Assembly: GCA_022813625.1 (NCBI GenBank)
Contig: JAKLMB010000006.1
Span: forward strand, 124,001 to 188,000
Reading direction: 5' to 3'
DNA: 64,000 nt
Source: Aaosphaeria pasadenensis
Lineage: Eukaryota > Ascomycota > Dothideomycetes > Pleosporales
Each line of letters opens with the position of its first letter. Positions within the stretch are counted from its first letter, which is position 1. Below are positions 11,049-23,870 of the stretch, piece after piece. The translations under genes and the position numbers were made by a program. The notes beneath the pieces are model-generated. The model saw only the letters and a list, made by a program, of their open reading frames with translations, was not told the origin of the DNA and ran no database searches.

Positions 11049-12744
11049 GATCTGTCGAGTTGTTAGAGACATTGTGTTCATTGAACAAATGCTGATGGTT
11101 CGAGGCACTACCCTCGCTAAACAAGAGGTAGAACGAAGGGAAAGAGGCGATGACGGGGGGTACGTACTGTAAGTTGGATGTTGACGAGGAGAAGTGTATG
11201 AGTGAAGGATTCGAGGGCGACTAGGCGAATGTAAAAACACTACGACGATTTGTGTGAGAGAGAGGGGGGTAAATGTTTGTTGGTCTGGACGTTGGAACAA
11301 GCGACGGAGAATCGATGTTTTTGGGTCGTGACTTCCTGGGTTTTTTTATATTTTGACGTTTTTTTGTGTATTTAATGAGGCAGATGAGCCGCTTTATGGA
11401 AGCCGTCTGGTAGCAGACTGGCGACTTGCGAGAGACTCGGTGGGTTGGGGGAGCGGTGGGATGTTTGTGGGTTGGGAGTAAAGAAAGAAGAAGAAGAGAA
11501 GAAGAAAAAGTAGATGTGGGATTTGAAGCCAACCGGTCGTGCAGTGTGGTTGGTGGCCCGTGCGTCCCACTCAAAATTGGCGGCAGGCGGGCACAGCGGC
11601 GGGCAGGTACTCGTAGGCAAGACAGGCAAGACAGACACAATGCGCGACTATCTCTCTTTTCTTTGCTATTCAAGACAGATAAATAAAGGATTCAAGTCAA
11701 AGATGAGATCAGTAACAAGACGTTCGACCTTGCTTTCACTACTGAAGAGGGCAAGTGAAGGCAATAAAGGTAGGAGGTGTCCCTTCATCTTATCAACATC
11801 ATGCACGAGGCTGTGATGAGGAAGTAACCATCTGGTACCCATGCAAATCCATCTCATTCCACCCAGAAAGAAACATAATACAACGGCACTTGATCACCAA
11901 AAACTTGAATGAATAATACAATAATGACAGTCACTTTCGAAGTTTTGAATGTCTTGTTATGACAAGAGGTGGCGGCACATACAATTTCGCCGCCATTCTT
12001 CTCGCTGCTCTATACCTAGGACCAGGCACATGCCTCGTATGCACACGATGGAGGGGCACGGGTGAGCACAGCAAGAAAAGTAAGATAAAAGGGCAGAGAA
12101 AAAAATTCATAGGGCTGGCTGGCCTATCACAATGGAGCCTTGGGTGTGCTAAGTAAGATGGCAATTTACTGACTTTTTCTGGTGGCCACACAACCAAAAT
12201 ACACTCACGCACACAAATTCAGGGTCCTGCATCATGAAAAATCCCAATGCGGAATGGTGTCGGGCTACAACAGTACACATGTAACGTGCAGTGCAGTATC
12301 GAATACAAGGTACAACATGTTACAACATGAGCACAGAACACCCATAGTGGATTCCTTTGTAGCTCGCATTTGCATGTGATTCGAAAACGAAACTCTTTTG
12401 CAAATTATTCAAGCAGAGGATCATGGGATACGTCGATACGGGTCATATTTTCTGTACATTCATTATCTAGAGTATAAGACAAGACTCACACAACCTGTGC
12501 TGCTTTCATCGAGATGACATCTTCTTTTCATTCACGTCTTTCCTCTATCCAAGACGCGGCGCTAGAAAACAAACTAGACAAAAAAAGTATAATAGATGGG
12601 TATCTGTGCCGTCAAGAAAGTTACAACAATCGATCTCAAAAAGGTGAAAGGAAAGAAGAATGCTACAAAGAAAGTGCAACACCACAAATAACCATCGTTT
12701 CCGTCCATAGATTCTATTTCAGATTCAGGTGTGCAGGTTTAGAA
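11049..12744. other. PAB1 promoter/5' leader and downstream intergenic DNA
   Basis: The PAB1 leader probably extends through 11050-11300 and contains at least one intron; an acceptor lies just before the ATG. A CT/GA-rich tract at 11450-11510 is typical of fungal transcription-start regions. From about 11700 to 12744 I see no gene. Confidence 0.5.
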
Positions 12745-15700
12745 TCACTCCTTCAACGCGTCGTCCCACCCGTTTTGCTGGACCAAGAACGCTTCCACCC
12801 TGTTTTTGCATTCGTCCATGCCGCTGCCCAACGCCTCGCCCCATTGGCTTTCGACAAGACCGACCTTGTCTTTTAGGTCCTCTGTGAGACGGCTCTCTTC
12901 GTCCTCGCGGATGGCGCGCATCTCCGTGTCCACGCTTGCGAGGTCTTCGCCTTCGAGGATGCGTTGCGTTTCCAGGAGACGGGACCCTGCAGTCATCACA
13001 CCAGTCTTAACCTCGTGGAGGAGGCAGAGGAGGTTGATCTGGGACTCGATGAACTGGTACGCCGAGCGGCCCGCATGAGCCAGAAGCGTGTAGAGATACT
13101 GCAAAGGAAAGTCGTGGTACGCGGGGTTCTCTTCATACTCCTGCGGGGGAATGACGATGTCGAAATCTCGCAGCCGCTGCGGCACTTTCTGGACAATGGC
13201 CAATAGGCCTGGCGCGATGTCCCAGAATGCCGACAGTTGCGCTTCCACGCCTCTCGTTACGTTCGTTTCGACGATGTTCATGAATTCTTCGTAGCGCTTG
13301 AGGATCTCCTTCTCCCAGGTGACCTTGCGATCCCGTGCGTCCTGCCCAAAGAAATTGCTGGCTTCTTTCACCTTCTGATCGTTCTTTGTTTGGATATAAG
13401 GCAGGATGATGATGTCCTTATATAGATCATTGCGCTCGTCTTCCAGCTCAAACATCTCTTTGTGGAGCTGCTCGCGGGATTCAAAGAGCCATTTGAGCAA
13501 CGTGAGAATCTCCAAAAGCTCCGGCTTGTCGTCGCCCTCCTCTTGAGTGTGGTCTGGGTTGAGTTCCTGAGCATCGTCCTTCAGGCGTGCTTTCAAGTGC
13601 TCGATGGAAGCTGACACCTTATTAATGCGTTCGCAGAACATGGCGTGCAGCGGGTTCGCGACGTCGGCCTGGAACGTGTCAAAGACGTATTGCACGGTTT
13701 CTTGGGCGCGCTTGTGTTCTCGTGTCTCGAAATCGTTCTCGGCCTTGGCAGCTTCTGTGAAATTCATCACACCGTTCTTGACGTTCTGTTCTATATTAAA
13801 GCGAAGCTGAGATCTTCGCTCTGCCAGAGAAGTACTTTCTTGTTCCTTGTGAGCCTGGATCTTGGTCGTGAATCGCTCCTTTGTAGTCTTAACCTCACCC
13901 AGTTCCGACGAAAGTCGCAAAGTGCTTCTAATGGAATTCAGGTCAGGATGGCTGTTGTTCACAGCTGGATGGTGTCGTGGATATGGAGGCGGGAGCGTGA
14001 CGAGTCTTGAAACATCCAGCCTGTGGGGATCCGGAGTCATCGGAGCAGGACTGGGATAGTAGCCTTGAGAAGATTTGGCAGACGATTGTGCCTCATCGTG
14101 CCAGCCAGCCTTCTCTACGGGGTATTCATTTGGCCCATAACCTTGCTGGCTCGATGCCTCTGGGTTGGCTGGGGATGCCTGCGAATCGTTGGCCCACTGT
14201 AAACTTTCGCGTGCCTCCTTTGGCACGCCCATGTATTTGGACTCTCGCTTGCTTCTCTCCAGCCTCCGACTACCCACGCCAGACGATGCTCCATCATGGC
14301 TGGCTTCCCACCAACGGCTAGCAGATCGTCCACGTGAATCCTCCTCATCAGGCACAGTACTCATGGCCATGCTTGGAATAGGAGAGAGGCATGGTTGAAA
14401 ATTGTTGTTCCAGGGCTGGTCGCGAGCTCGTTGGCTCGTAGCGCTCGAAGGAGACGCAGGCTCGGTGTGCGGTGTAAAGTTGGCTACTGAAGATGCAGGG
14501 CTTGCAGCTGTCGTGGGGACGGAATTCGAGAACCTCGTGTCTGGGGATTCTCCATGGGTGGAGGCTTGGGAACGTCTGCCGCTGACTACCGATGTGCTCT
14601 GTGCTCCAGGGGTAGCTGACCTGCGTCCTGTGCTTGCGTAAGATCTCCAAAGGTCTCTTGTCAGGTCCAGAACCTCGCCCGCCATGGCATCAAATGCTCC
14701 AGAATATCGGTCTCGTCGTAGTCGTGATTCTGCGACAATGAATTCTGCGAAAAGTTCCAGTCGATCTTGATCGGATTGGGCAGCGGCCTCTTTCTCGATG
14801 AACAGTCGATGTCTTTCAATAGAAGCTTGTGCAAACGTATCACGGTCGGTGGGTCGCGGCGTGCTCGAAGACGATGCCTCGGGTTGGGCTTCGGAAAGGT
14901 GGGATGCGATAGATGTGGATCTAGCAGCACTTCCTGAATTATTTGTCAGGCCTGAAGAAGCAAGATCATCGCCATAAGAGCGTAGAGGAGGAGTAGGAAG
15001 AGCTTTGGTAGGGATTGCTGCGGTAGCTTTTCGAGACTGATATTCAAAATTGTCCGTACCTGGCGAGAAAGGCGGCGTCGGGGCAGCACCAGAAGGAAGC
15101 CTTCGATGATGATCTGAGATTCGAGGAGTAGAATTGCTCGACCCAGGTTCGTCCAAGAGCTGCGAGCTCCGGGGAGACCGAATGCCACTTCCACTACGCG
15201 GCGTCTTCACCGCGCCCCGACGTGCTAGAGAGCCATCAGGCGTTCCCAATACTAAATCTGCAGGTTTGGTTGCAGCAGCTTCGAGGTCATCGGCCCATGG
15301 GTTGTTGCTCGGTTCGACGCGTTCGCGAGCGGCACGGCTTTCACTTCGTCGTTCTCGAATACCTCGGACACTCGGATCTCGTCTCTGCGGTTGTCGGTAA
15401 AGTGTACTGCTCGATGTTGAAGCAGTTGGACCCGATGATGTCGACATGTCCTCACTTTCTGACTGCTGGATTGCATGCTGTCGTTGGTTGATTGCCTGTG
15501 GGCTTGTGTCGATTTGGAGACCACGGCCTCCTGGTGATCTTGATCGTGTCCTTGCCTCTTCCTCGGTCCAGCCAACCGGAGTTGGGGGGATTGGACCTAA
15601 ACTGCTTTGGCCGGGCCGTCTAGTTGGAGGTGCAGGTGCCATTCTGGCGTGAAGGCTAGATGATGAATCTACTCCGTGTCCAACGCTTTGAGATCTTGAA

Positions 15701-16993
15701 CTACTGGGAGGAGGTCCGGGTGGAGGTGGAGGAAGCGGTACACTATTACCCCAGCCACCATGGCCTACAATAGGTGACTCAATAGGGGTCCTTGCTTCAG
15801 AACCAAGTGCAAGCGCTCCGGTAGACACCGCACGTCGAGCATTAGGGGCTCTTATGGGCGATTGTGTGTCTGGGCTCCACCTCCGATCAGGAAGCGCGCC
15901 AGAGAAGAATCTGGAGAAATAAGTATGGAGTCAAAAGGAACGGTTCGAACGCTAACATACGGTTGTGAAGCTCGCGCTCCAGGAGAGGCAGTTGCTGATA
16001 TCGCCTCAGATGTGTTGACACGTAGCGATTCAATAGCAGTAGGTGCTGGGCTTTGGTCCGAGTTACGATTGCGCAGAGCAGACAGACTGAACTTGGAGTG
16101 TAACCTATCTCGTGACACAGTTCGTTCGCTTCCATTTCTGGGAGGGGGAGGGGGAAATTGCTGGTTCGAAGTTATACTAGTCGCACTGGACGGCACCACC
16201 ATCGATTCAGGCCGGCTCGATATATTATAGGAAGAGGTAGGGCGTGACGGAGGCGAGGGTACATATCCCCCGGGCTGTATTGTAGGCGGATTTGCGGGTG
16301 GTGTGAATGCATTGCTGGACATATGAGGGGAATTGCCAACAACATGCGACAAGTTTTGGTTGGGAGCTGGCGAGTATGGAGGAGGCGGAGAAGGCATTGA
16401 AGCTAGAGAACCACTTAGTATATGATCCAGTGAACATACATATATAGCGGGCATATTGCACTTTTCGTTCACATATGGTAGGAGAGGACACAGTCAAGAG
16501 AACTACAGAGTAGAATTTCGGAACGACAATAAGAAATATAGAGATTGCTACTACCTTCCATGCCTGTCACATCCTGCGGGCGAGTTCTCGACGACGACGC
16601 CTGGGTATTTGTTCGAGGAAGATATGTTCCCCCAGCCCATTGTTGCGGGTTGTAGGGAACGGAGGAAGTATGTCTCATCGCCATCGGTGAAGAGACAGGA
16701 GAAGCGGCATACGTCGAGGATGGAGGGCCATACGGCGACAGAGGGACGCTCAGCGAGACAGCAGATATAGGCGTTTGCGAATGCAGGAACGATGTCCCTT
16801 GCGGCGGTGCAAGTGCAGTCGTGATCAGCGGAGGTTGCACAGCAATGCGCCGTAGCGGAGACGTTTGTGAGGAATGCCCTGAGAGAGGGAGAGGGGATTG
16901 TGGCGCCTGATGGTGAATATGCGGATGAGGAGGTGGAGGAGGAGGAGGAGGCAGAGGAGATCGCGGTGCCGCATAGTCCTGTTCGAACGACAT
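12745..16993 (-). CDS. Conserved fungal protein: proline-rich disordered N-terminus, helical C-terminus
   Basis: I do not recognise a named family, though the architecture looks like a conserved Pezizomycotina protein. Three exons: 16993-16555, 16402-15961 and 15910-12745. Introns are 152 nt (GTAGTA...TCTAG) and 50 nt (GTATGT...TCCAG). The first junction reads T-G-M-E-A-S-M-P-S-P-P-P-P-Y-S-P; the second shifts into the frame of the long third exon. The total is 1348 residues. Residues 1-300 are rich in Pro/Ser, with an eight-proline run near residue 17 and a P-P-P-P-Y motif that could bind WW or SH3 domains. Residues 300-950 are largely disordered Ser/Thr/Arg-rich, with a short helical island (R-H-R-L-F-I-E-K-E-A-A-A onward). 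The last 390 residues (about 955-1348) are helical and coiled-coil-like, reminiscent of cytoskeletal or membrane-shaping scaffolds. Function unknown. Confidence 0.85.
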
Positions 16994-18961
16994 GGCTCAC
17001 GAGTTGTTGAAGAGTCTATTAGAGTTTCCCAGAATTTGGCTTGACGCCGAAGCCTCCAGCGCCTGCTGGGACTGGTGCAACGAATCCGAGATCACAGACG
17101 ACAGGTGATGTTTGAAATGGGTGCAGGCCTAGAGAGGTTTGTCACCATAGGACGCATAGGCCCACAAAAGCAACAATGAAGGCCGGGATGATAGTTTGTG
17201 GAATCCTTGTTCATGGTCCTGCGGCGAGAGGACGGGAAGACGGTCGGGACCACATCATTGTGTGCACTGTGTGTGTGTGATGTGCGAATTGTGGAGTGAG
17301 GTATGGGATGGAAAGTGAACCTCGATTCCCAAGCAAGCCAGCCAGCCAGCCAGCCAGCCAGCCAGTACTCGTAAATGCGTACTCGTAAGTCCGTCCTCTC
17401 GTCGCTCGCCCGCACGTACGCCAAAATGTGGACGATCTGGGCTGGAGGTTGAAGGGTTGGAGGGATGGTGAATGGGCCAGAGGTCGGTCTCAGGCCGGTC
17501 GGACCAGGACTATTCCTAAAGAGGTATAACCTTTGTGATTTGAGGTTTACTAGTAAGGCTTGTCACTGACCTTCGAACGAATGAGAAGACGGATATGTGT
17601 TCCTGACGGTTGACTAGTATGGAGTCGAATGCACCATCCTTGTCCTTCACTGAACTCGGCGGCTAAGAATATACTGAGTAGTGTCATTATTCTTGTATCC
17701 AACACTCCACCCCCCACGAGAGAGAGACTCGAGTACGAGTACTCCGTTCGTACACCACATACAGAGTAATTACTCCAACGAGCAGTTACAAATTACTAGT
17801 ATCACCCTACTGTATGCAACTGGGTGCATATCACAGGTGACGCGAGACGGAGACGGCGACGGGGCCGGCTGGTGGGACGATCCAGGCGCAGCACCACCGG
17901 TTGCCTGCAGGCAATTGATTACTGTCCGTAGCTCTATCTACCCGTCCATCTACCGCAAACTCGCCATTCTCGCCTCTCTCCCACCTTGAAAAGTCTTTGT
18001 CCGTGCTGCATTGTGCTTGGATGCAATATATAATCCCAGAAATCTCCGATGAAAATGATCTGATTTTCCTGGTCTTGGTCACTGCCAATCAATGTAATAT
18101 CCAGTCACGAGCTGGCCATCTGGAATAATAATGCTCCACCGTTTAGGTAGTATCTAAAATGGAAGAAAGAACCCTCCAAAAACATATTAACCTCTTTTCG
18201 ACGTGTTCTGCGTGTCGTCGGCGTTGCGTTCCCAAGCATTTCCACCGAGTATATAAAAATAGTATACCCAATCTTTCAAGTGCCGCTTGGTCCACTGTTT
18301 TCTCCTCCAGTGGCCACATGCTTGGAGATCCTCCATGCCACCCACATGCCACACAATACACCGTACATTATTGTTCAATCAAGGTGGCCGTGGGCAAGTG
18401 TGTAGTGGGAAATAAAAATACCGCGGCTGCTGTTGCGCCCGTCCTATTCCTGAACATGTCCATAACCCTAATAGGCTCTCCTGGTTGGATTCAAGACACC
18501 AACCCAGGCTTATGCACCAACAACTGAAGGGGGCCGTTGCACCGGCCACACTTGTCTACATTCTTCTCCCCCAAGGAGCATCTTGGGCAGCATCAAGTTA
18601 GCTTTGCTCAGAGCTCGGCGAATCCCATTTTACCTCAAGAAGGCAATAATAATGGTCAGGGTCTAGCATGGTCCAATGCGAGGGCACATTACTCGCATCA
18701 TAATGCTTACAATACATATCACAGCAACGATTGGGGTGAGACAAGATTGGAGTGATCGTCCAGCAATCTGGAAGCCCATACATCCGTAATCATATCTGGT
18801 AGTTAACGTACACCTGGCGCCCTTTTTCCAGTATTATCGCACCAAATACCAATATGTACCAATATCTCCATCTCGAAAGCGCGCTAATAACTCATCATGA
18901 GACATTTCCATAGAGAAACGAATTATGCTTTCTTCTTGCCAATGCACACACGCACGCACGC
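16994..18961. other. Intergenic region between two minus-strand genes
   Basis: Contains the promoter of the 1348-residue protein gene (next to 16994), a GCCA tetranucleotide run, and the FBP1 3' region. No coding exon could be supported among the short ORFs. Confidence 0.5.
17337..17365. repeat. (GCCA)n microsatellite
   Basis: About seven perfect tandem copies of the tetranucleotide GCCA, flanked by related GCAA and GTAC sequence. It lies in non-coding DNA upstream of the large minus-strand gene. Confidence 0.9.
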
Positions 18962-20181
18962 CTACTTTTGGTATTTCTTGTGCGCTTGGATGACCTTCTC
19001 GACCTCGCCTTCGCTACCCATAAATATACCACTTCGGTCGTGGATGTGCTCTGGCACCACCTCGAGCATGCGTCGCATGTTGCTGTCGACGGCCTTTCCA
19101 CCGGCTGCGATTGGGTCAGTAAATTGCCGAGCATGGATAATGTGTCTCAAACATACCATTCTCGAAAACCATGGCCATGGGTGCGCACTCGTAGAGGATT
19201 CGCAGCTTGCCCTTAGGACTCTTCTTATCCGCGGGGTAAGCGAAGATGCCTCCATATAGCAGGGTGCGGTATGCATCAGCAACCATGGATCCAATGTATC
19301 TGGCACTATACGGCTTGCCGCCCTCGCTGGGGTACTTAAGGCTGTTAATGTACTCCTTTACAGGCTCCTCCCAGTAAAGGCTGTTTCCTTCGTTGACTGA
19401 GTAGATGGCACGTGTCTTAGGAATCCTCATATCGGGATGGGACAAGATGAACTCGCCAAACGAGTTGTCCAATGTGAAACCATTCACACCTCCGCCCTTC
19501 ATTGTAATGACGAGTTGAGCTGATGCGCCATACATAGTGAATCCTGACGCGACCATCTCGGTTCCTGGCTTTAGCAAATCCTCCTTCGTACCCTTAGCGT
19601 CTTCACCAAGCTTGTAGATTGCGAAGATCGTGCCGACCGAGACACCGGCGTCCAAGTTCGACGAGCCGTCAATGGGGTCGCATGCGACTGCGTAGCGGGC
19701 GTTGGGGTACTCGTTGAAGACAATAGCCTCCTCCTCTTCCTCGGAGACGAGCAACTTGACTCTGCCGGAGCTCTTCATGGCGCTGATGAAAAGATCGTTG
19801 CCAATGACGTCGAGCTTCTTCTGGTCATCTCCTGTTGTGTTGGCAGATCCAGCAAGACCAGTGAGCTACGAATTATCAATCAGTCAGTGTTTCGAAAACT
19901 TTCAGCGTGGGTTACCAACGTTGATAAGTGTTGCTCTCCTGATGTAGTAGGATATGCTCTTGAATGCGAATTGAAGTGCATGGCATAGGAGGCTGTTGAA
20001 TCTAGGTGTTAGCCGCGAATTGACCAATTTCGCTTCAGTCCGATACATACGTGAAGTCTCCCGAGGCCTCCTTGTGTTTCGCTTGCTCCTCGGTAAGAAA
20101 CCTTGTGAGCGTGATGATGTCTGTGTTGATGGACTCCTTGCCCACTGCTCCGGCTTCGTTATTGTTGACGTTGTTCGCCAT
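18962..20181 (-). CDS. FBP1: Fructose-1,6-bisphosphatase
   Basis: Gluconeogenic enzyme that hydrolyses fructose-1,6-bisphosphate to fructose-6-phosphate in the cytosol. Four exons: 20181-20051, 19992-19920, 19865-19157 and 19104-18962 (351 residues, normal length). Introns are 58, 54 and 52 nt. The first junction gives G-D-F-T-L-L-C-H-A-L-Q-F-A-F-K-S-I, the second T-L-I-N-L-T-G-L-A-G, the third F-E-N-A-G-G-K-A-V. The metal-binding signature D-P-I-D-G-S-S-N-L-D starts at residue 131. A-Y-R-T-L-L-Y-G-G-I-F-A-Y-P and the C-terminal P-E-H-I-H-D-R-S are also family features. Intron 2 uses GTTGGT as donor; the overlapping GTAACC donor 4 nt downstream would break the frame and the conserved L-I-N-L block. 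Neighbours give no operon-like context. Glucose repression is expected from the family but I saw no decisive site. Confidence 0.96.
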
Positions 20182-23100
20182 TGTGTCCAAGTATGAGGGA
20201 AAGGGTATCGATGAAAAGGAGAAAACCGGGGAGACGCAGAAATTGTAATTTGAAGTATCGGTAGCAGGAAGCAATTGCTTGCACACGAAGGGACTGGATC
20301 GGATATCGTCCGAGCTAGCTCTTGGGATCAAGTGGCTAGAATCGGGCACGCGGAGAAACCGTCGGTATTTGGATCACGATGGTACTGATTGGAAGATGCC
20401 GCCCTCGGCTGTAGGCTATGAGGTCACGAGAAGGGATCGGAGGCGTGGCTTTGAGAGGAAAAGGAAAGATGAGCAATGGAATGTGAAATTTGAATCCAAT
20501 GGAAATGGAGACATGGCTACTCTTTCTATCTTTCTACCTACGTATTGCTAAAGATTTGCTCGGTCATGCTTTGTTAGGCTTGTGAAAGATGACGATCGAG
20601 GGGTTTGACTTCTGCGGGGCACACGGCACCTTCCCTTGAGGGGGCACGCGCCTTCCGGGGAAAGTGCGACTCTAGTTTTTTCCGACATATTCCGAAGCGC
20701 GGACGTAACTCTTTAGCTTCAGCTTCATCTCTGTATAGCAATCACAGTTGTAGAACAATGGAATTCAAAGTTCTTTTTAAATTATTGTAATACCGCAATG
20801 GACGCGTTCCTTCAGATAGACACAGAATCATGGCTCCGGATAAGGTACAGAGACCCTGATTGCGTTCGTTTGACCCAGAACCATCTATATAACGAAGAGA
20901 TAGTGCACTTTATACAAACTGGCGGCTCCGCATTTCTGCACTATACGATAATCCGTACTGACACAAATTTCCCCATGGTGCACGATATCGTGCCGGGAGC
21001 CTCCACAAGTAAATCACTCAATCATGAACTCTTTTTCCGGATTCAACATCGAAAGGCTGTTCACGGCTCAATCAGGCTTATCCTACGGATTCCTACCGCA
21101 CAAACTCGGTCTGCATTGCACCGGTCTTCTTTCCGGCCCCTTTTCTTGACTCCTCCGAGGCTCGCACTCCCTACGAATAAGTCACGATAGGGCTGATTGT
21201 AGTGTTGAGCTTGCAAGCCATTCCGGAATGAAATTTATCCACCGCAGAGACTTCGACAAAGATGTTTGGGTCTGACAGAACATAATGCCCCAAGTTACAA
21301 ATGCTAACTAAACCAAACGTCAATGCGTTGGTTCAAGCTCCATAAAACCAACACCATTAGAATACCCACCCAGTACGCAAGATTGACGTACCGGTATCAA
21401 TTTTCTCGTCGTCACTGGAACCATTATTCCACAATTTCTTATATCACTGTGGGGTGGAAAGTGATCATACATGTAGTTTTAAACGCATCGCTCGATCAAC
21501 TCTGTTTCTATTGTTCGTGCGCAAACTATGGTATTTTCTGGGAACGCTTTCATCTCCTGCTTACACTAGTGCATCTAGAGCGCAGCCATTGGCCAAGCTA
21601 CAGAAACCGGCACACCTTACTGAGCTCAAACGTACAACGACAAACCCGTAAATGCAATGAGGCCCATAGTTTCGAAGACTCACGGCTTATTCAAGATCGC
21701 TTCGCCTGCACATAGCTTCTTGCATCATAAAGGGTACGCGCGGATCACACCTAACTTGATCGGCCGAATATGGTTTGGTTCCATAGTACCCACAGCCATT
21801 TGCATAGACCCACGACCTTTGGGTTTTATGTCTATGTGAAACTTTAAGACGATGAGGTGTTGACAACCATATGCCTTCGTTCGGCCCGATCCAACAACAT
21901 GGAAGTGTGCCTCCGGCCTTCCTGTAAGCACATATATCGCCACGAAACGTATATGCTTTGGATCGAAATTCCATTGTATATCGCCGAACTCGAACTATGC
22001 ATTCAAGATTGCCATACGACCATTCTGCTCAAATAGGGATCCACACCCCAGCCTAGCCCTCAGTCTTTCAATCTTTCCATATTGTATCAGATATCACCTC
22101 CAGTCACTACCCAGTGTCGACCTAGCTCCGTTGACATTCTATTTCACTCCAGATGAACCTGTTTTCCTCATCCAGGATCCTGTTAGCTACGGTACCAAAC
22201 ATCTAGACGTTTCATGAGATATTTGACCATACGTACTAGGTTCAGACTACCTACCTGGGATTACTTGGTTTTGATATTAGATCACAAGAAGAAGTCTCTT
22301 TCCCACGGAGTTCCTTAGGCACACTTGGGGCATAGTATCAGTCCATAGTAATCATTGGGCAGACTAATAGGCAGCAAGTATATAATCTACCGCACACCAG
22401 TGTTCTATCTCTGCAGAACAAAAGATACTAAGGCCAGTTTCTTGCTCTCGATTCCATCGTCTTTCTTTCCCCATCACTCTCTCAGGTTTTGCAGGTTAGA
22501 TCTACATGGGCTTTTTATGCATCTGAGCCTACGCTCTCAGGAAATAACTCGGCAAATGTTCATCAGAATCCCAGAAAAGACTAAAACACTTTCCCTCCCT
22601 GTTCATCGTCCATAAGGTGTAAACCTCACGAGATTCGTTGATAAAATCTAGGTATCACGATTCTACCTGTCCTCTTTGGTGTTGCTCTGATGGACAGACC
22701 TATTATTCACAGGGTCAGCATAACTGTTTCCCATCTTGTAAAAAGGCTTTCAAGTGCCAGATTGTACATCACGATGAGTCCTCGGGATACACACAAGGAG
22801 GTTGATCTGTCTCCTCATCACTCGTGAGTGGTAGAGTAATGTCTTTGAAAGGAGTTTCCAGGTTGAATGCCCTCCCATGAGGGACGAACGACGTCATGTG
22901 CTGTTGAGACTCTATTGCCATATTCAGACCGCCAACACAATATTCATGTGTTTGCTATCATAGGTCAATTTATTGATGTGGTTGACGATTTCTGGTATTG
23001 CTGCGTTTGAAGCTGTGCAAGAAGCCAAACAGGGAGAAGTGGAATCCTGAAAAGTAAATAACAGACATAAGAAGAGAGGATTATTAGGAAACGAAATGAA

Positions 23101-23870
23101 AAGTTCATTGAGATGTAGTCGAGCTATAAACTTTGGGGCATTGTGTAAGGCGGATGTTGAATTGGGTGACAGATTGAAAAAGCTGCAATATCTTACCTAC
23201 CTAGGTAATCAGATACTAAGAATCCGGCAATACCTTGTAACATCGCGAAGCTTTATGAAAGTTTTCAATTTCAATACTGCATCGCTGGGGAATGGCCTTT
23301 AACAGATACGCAATTACGTCTTTTCGCTTCGCTACACCAATGCCTTTATTGTCGAGATTTCCCCTACAAATAAGATACTTTATATCCAACATATATTAGA
23401 ACCATAGAAGAAACTTTGCACAAGGACACTTTGATTATCATTTCCATATAAAACGAATTGCCAGAAACCATTGGGTTGTCCCTCTTGTACATAAGATCTA
23501 CGTGCGAGCGGGCATAATTGCCTCTCATTTATATACGATTACGTCAGCATGGTGATGGTTGAACGAAACAAAATAACAGTGCGTAAGCGATTGATTCTCA
23601 AAATAGAGTAATTAAGGTATTCGGAGGGTCTCAAAGTTCAATCAATTGAGATTGAAGAGATCTGGTCAAGCAATGAGATGCTCATGTAATGTATGAAGTC
23701 ACTGTCGTGTGTTTAGCCAATCACAGTCGCCTAAATCTAAGCCGTCGCCAAGCCGAGCGCCCTAAACCTGAGAAATCGCGAACCTCCACCTACTACGACG
23801 CTCGACAACACCCGTTCACAAGCCCACCCGAGCGTCAATTGCGCGTCTCATCGTCGACATCGCTTTCAAT
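20182..23870. other. Long intergenic region without a supported gene
   Basis: About 3.7 kb between FBP1 and the complex I gene, which are divergently transcribed, so both promoters lie here. ORFs of 60-130 codons at 20798-21190, 21323-21715 and 21687-21974 show no family, splice logic or consistent codon use. There are no long terminal repeats or transposase remnants that I can see. A perfect TACCTAGGTA palindrome lies at 23198-23207. Confidence 0.45.

Noticed and set aside
20798..21715. Series of 130-codon ORFs in the FBP1-complex I gap
   Set aside because: No two can be joined in phase by plausible introns, and none resembles a transposase, reverse transcriptase or known protein.
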